Source of the DNA: Silurus meridionalis
Taxonomy: Eukaryota > Chordata > Actinopteri > Siluriformes > Siluridae
Direction: 5' to 3'
DNA length: 64,000 nt
Assembly (NCBI RefSeq): GCF_014805685.1
Contig: NC_060886.1
Span: forward strand, 22,167,108 to 22,231,107
This document shows positions 61,361 through 64,000 of the stretch, in pieces (the stretch's first letter is position 1; every line of letters begins with the position of its first letter). The notes under the pieces are model-generated. The model was not told the DNA's origin and did not search any database. It saw only the letters and a list, made by a program, of their open reading frames with translations. A program made the position numbers and the translations under genes.

Positions 61361-63077
61361 TGGTATATTCAAGATTTTATGATACTATATCTGGAATGTA
61401 CATTAAATCTAGAGTAACAATAACTATTGTCGAATGATGAACCTTTTCTCCTTGTGTGCCAATTCCTGCTGCACCTTCAGGTCCTCTCAGGCCTGTTAAT
61501 CCAGGCTCTCCCTAATAAAGGTAAAGATAGGTAAAGAGTACATTGCTTAATCTTAAAGTTACATTAACTAATATATTGATGTGTTAATTTAAATACAAAT
61601 TGTCTGCTCTACCTTTTGACCTGGAGCGCCATCTTCTCCAGGAAGTCCTGGTAAACCTGCCAGTCCCCCTGCACCAGGCTCACCCTTGTGAAATAAAAAA
61701 AATATGTTTGTACATTCCATTTCTCTACAAATCAACAAAAACAAGCCCTAAAACCATTAATTTTTCCCTGGATTATGGTGTTTAATTACTTAATAAAATG
61801 AAAAATTAGCATAGTGGAACCTTTGGTCCAGATTCTCCAATTCCTCTCTCTCCTGGGCTGCCAATCTCTCCTGGTAATCCTTGTTCACCCTAAAATATGA
61901 TGCAAATTAATAATAAAAATTATATTTAATACAGTTGAAATGCAGGTTAATGTGTGGAACAGAAGTAATGATCTTATATAGTGTGTAATCAGTTAACACT
62001 AACCTTTGGTCCTGGAAGACCCTCTCCTGGTAGCCCTCTTCCTCCTGGAGGCCCTCTTGGACCCTCCACACCCTGTTTATGAATGAAATTGTAATGATGT
62101 TTAAAATATTTTATTCAGTAGTAATAGTAATGCTGAGAGTTCCTATTTCCTGAAATATTTTACCCTGAAATTCCTGTTTTGGGTCTATATAAATGATTGC
62201 AAATCTTAGTAATAATAGATACATCTAAATCATATGAAGTAAATGATCATTCAAATCTAACATGGTTCTATGACTCCCATTAGAAGATACTAATGCTTAA
62301 TCCTTTTTCATGATATTGGTAACACTTACTTAAAAATGCAACTTAAATAATCAGTAAACTCACTCCTAATTTTTTTTCCACTCCACAAAAAAATTAAAGC
62401 TGAGTAGGGTTTTTTAGTACACCTGTTAAATAAGCGGATTGAGTTAATCATAGTGGAATAAGGAACAATAGTATATTCATTAGTACTTAAATCATGGTAC
62501 CTATAAATGAGATTAATGTTAGTCACTATGGATAAGGGCGTCTGCCAAAATGCCATAAATGTAAATGTAAAAGTACCTTTTCGCCTTGAATGCCAATCCC
62601 AGGAAGACCAACTGGTCCTGAAGGCCCTGTATGCCCAAGCTCACCCTAAACACAGCAAGACAAATAAGTCAGATTTTTCTGTATGATTTTATAGATGAAC
62701 TTAATAAGTTAAAGTAAATGCTTATCAATGCAAATAATGTGTCATGGTCTTAATGCATATTTTTTATGTAAAATTAACTAAATATTGTAATTATAATGCA
62801 GGTTGAAAATCTTTTAAGCCTTTCCCATTAGAATTCAAACTTTTTTTACCATCCCATCTGTTAAATCCCATGCCCCTTCCCCCCGCATAGCTAATGCTTT
62901 CTCAAAGGACCTTTGCCCATCCTTTATGTACTTCATTACACCTTTTGTTGGGCAAGCATGGTGTGTTTGTGTGAACACCATTCATTAGCTGATTTATTTA
63001 CAGCCCACCTTTTCTCCTTTGATTCCAGCGCCTGTTTGTCCCCTTGGGCCCCTTGGTCCATCCGGCCCCCGGTCTCC
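53771..63077 (-). CDS. Type XXVIII-like collagen alpha chain, 3' portion (partial)
   Basis: Partial at the 5' side (continues beyond the right edge). Exons, 5' to 3': 63077-63009, 62645-62577, 62072-62004, 61889-61821, 61684-61613, 61511-61443, 61266-61195, 61007-60939, 60776-60708, 60634-60566, 60482-60414, 60325-60257, 59679-59611, 59505-59437, 59304-59224, 59047-59012, 55888-55852, 55743-55186, 54938-54709, 54527-54284 and 53982-53771. All are in frame (789 aa here). Order: interrupted Gly-X-Y helix, VWA domain with intact MIDAS (DSSES, GTYTGT, TDGQ), an Asn/Gly-rich linker, a Pro/Ser linker with poly-Ser, and a Kunitz domain with all six cysteines in BPTI spacing and Arg at the P1 position. 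This order is that of COL28A1. The paralogue is uncertain: the neighbourhood is 2q31-like, so a fish col28a2-type gene is likely. The stop at 53771 assumes read-through of a possible donor at 53792; a small extra terminal exon is possible. Confidence 0.88.
54373..54411. repeat. Coding (GAT)n microsatellite, poly-Ser in the collagen linker
   Basis: About 13 GAT units on the plus strand encode a serine run (TCA codons) on the minus strand, inside the 54527-54284 exon. Because all codons are identical, length variation between individuals is likely. Confidence 0.9.
56681..57721. mobile_element. Inner hAT of composite copy 2
   Basis: TAGGACTGTC at the left and GACAGCCCTG at the right, with a perfect 8-bp duplication ATTAATAT (56673-56680 and 57722-57729). 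It is non-coding and includes (TA)n at 57481-57546 and a strong palindrome at 57596-57681. Confidence 0.82.
57481..57546. repeat. (TA)n microsatellite
   Basis: About 33 TA units inside the inner hAT of the collagen intron. Confidence 0.93.
61292..61355. repeat. (TA)n microsatellite in collagen intron
   Basis: About 32 TA units between exons 61511-61443 and 61266-61195, 26 bp from the latter's acceptor. Confidence 0.95.
62525..62573 (+). repeat. SINE/LINE 3' tail adjoining a collagen exon
   Basis: GGATAAGGGCGTCTGCCAAA, followed by ATGCCATAAATGTAAATGTAAA, is a very common fish SINE/LINE 3' end. It lies two to four bases from the donor of exon 62645-62577 (read on the opposite strand). Confidence 0.6.
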
Positions 63078-64000
63078 CTGCCAAACAAAAGCAATGTCAT
63101 CAGCCCACAGACCTTGACATGCCCCTTTCTCTCTACTGCCATTAAGCCTAAATGACTGCATACTTGCTATTGTCATTAGGTCTTTACAATCATTCCAAGA
63201 TAATAAAACACCTTTTCCTTTTAGAAAATTTCCTTGCTAATTGTGACACTGTATTTTTTTAAACTGCTATTGTCTAGATTTCTCTTGGTCACCCACTGAT
63301 GGAAGCAGTCCAACATTCATTTACTACTGATATGAATGGAACTGAAATTATTTTGATGGGTATATGGATAATATGAGTTTACCAAAACTTTGGTGATATC
63401 ACAGATATTCAGGGGTGCCAAAATATATTACCTTACTATGTGAAGTAAAATTAATAACAACATTTTTGATGTACAGAATAAGAAATAGGTGAATGCTATG
63501 AAACATTTCATCATCATTGCTTATGGAAAAATTAAACAGATTTCTTAGGTTCAGTGCTATGGCTGCAAACAGAGGTTATCAAAGATTCTTTTACTTGTTC
63601 TTATATGTTTTATATAATTTTAACCTTCCATGCACATTCCTCAGCTTTTGAAGTTAATGGAAACATTGTGGGGGAAAGATTTGTCTTTTTATTCTCCCTG
63701 CATGTTCCAGCATGGAGAATAAAAGTACAAATAGAGTGAATGAATATGAACTATAGTAGGAAAGGTTTATTGTAGTGCAGACATCTAGAGGTGCTTCACA
63801 TACATGATTTAAAAAAAAAAGCCTGTAAACTTAACTTGGCTCTATATATCTATCTGCTCAACAAATTAAAAAGGCACAAAGTTTAGGAATTACTTTATCA
63901 ATAATTTTTGTATCATATTTATCGTTATTATATATTGTTTTTTGCCATGTAAAATCCTATTTTGGTTGTGCATCAATATAATAAAAAAATGATGCTTTTT
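63078..64000. other. Collagen intron, right edge of window
   Basis: No Gly-X-Y exon or other coding sequence is visible in the last 0.9 kb on the minus strand. It is AT-rich and presumably a long intron, or the 3' part of one, in the collagen gene that continues past the edge. Confidence 0.5.

Noticed and set aside
59012..63077. Regularly spaced short units suggesting a CRISPR-like array
   Set aside because: They are 69-72 nt Gly-X-Y collagen exons with splice sites and variable introns.

Overview
The window is nuclear DNA from a ray-finned fish, most likely an otophysan such as a catfish. The genes are intron-rich, with GT-AG introns. Every conserved protein reads as a vertebrate orthologue, but the repeats are typical of teleosts: several Tc1-like families, hAT elements and MITEs, 5'-truncated LINE tails, and long (TA)n, (GT)n, (GA)n and (GAT)n tracts. 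The species call is inference; the vertebrate/teleost call is well supported. No prokaryotic operon, CRISPR array, rRNA, tRNA or virus was seen.

Layout, left to right. 1-3.7 kb: repeats and a possible promoter. 3.7-7.1 kb (+): mettl5, an 18S rRNA m6A methyltransferase. 9.0-11.4 kb (-): klhl23, a BTB-BACK-Kelch adaptor, convergent with mettl5. 13.8-19.5 kb (-): phgdh, the first enzyme of serine synthesis. 23.7-28.3 kb (+): cfap210 (ccdc173), an axonemal coiled-coil protein. 31.1-38.6 kb (+): fastkd1, a mitochondrial RNA regulator. 39.2-43.1 kb (-): klhl41, a muscle BTB-Kelch protein, convergent with fastkd1. 45.5-49.3 kb (-): bbs5, a BBSome subunit. 53.8 kb to beyond the right edge (-): a type XXVIII-like collagen with 16 collagen exons, a VWA domain, Asn/Gly- and Ser-rich linkers and a C-terminal Kunitz domain. 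Its 5' part lies outside the window.

Seven complete coding sequences were assembled exon by exon, each in frame with consensus splice sites. Their lengths are METTL5 207 aa, KLHL23 557, PHGDH 528, CFAP210 551, FASTKD1 835, KLHL41 592 and BBS5 342. The eighth, the collagen, gives 789 residues in this window. The set CFAP210-FASTKD1-KLHL41-BBS5 plus KLHL23 and METTL5 matches a neighbourhood known on human 2q31. PHGDH (human 1p12) and the collagen are extra here. The genes do not form one pathway. Two of them (cfap210, bbs5) are ciliary and both carry candidate RFX X-boxes upstream; klhl41 carries a MEF2 consensus upstream.

Most of the unusual content is transposon archaeology. Insertions are nested up to three deep, several have intact target-site duplications, a composite nested hAT is present in two introns, and some repeat ends lie within tens of bases of splice sites. 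I saw no convincing sign of an undescribed biochemical system. The most checkable novelties are the nested and composite mobile elements, the near-invariant 69-nt collagen exon with its built-in Gly-X-Gly break, and the promoter motifs.
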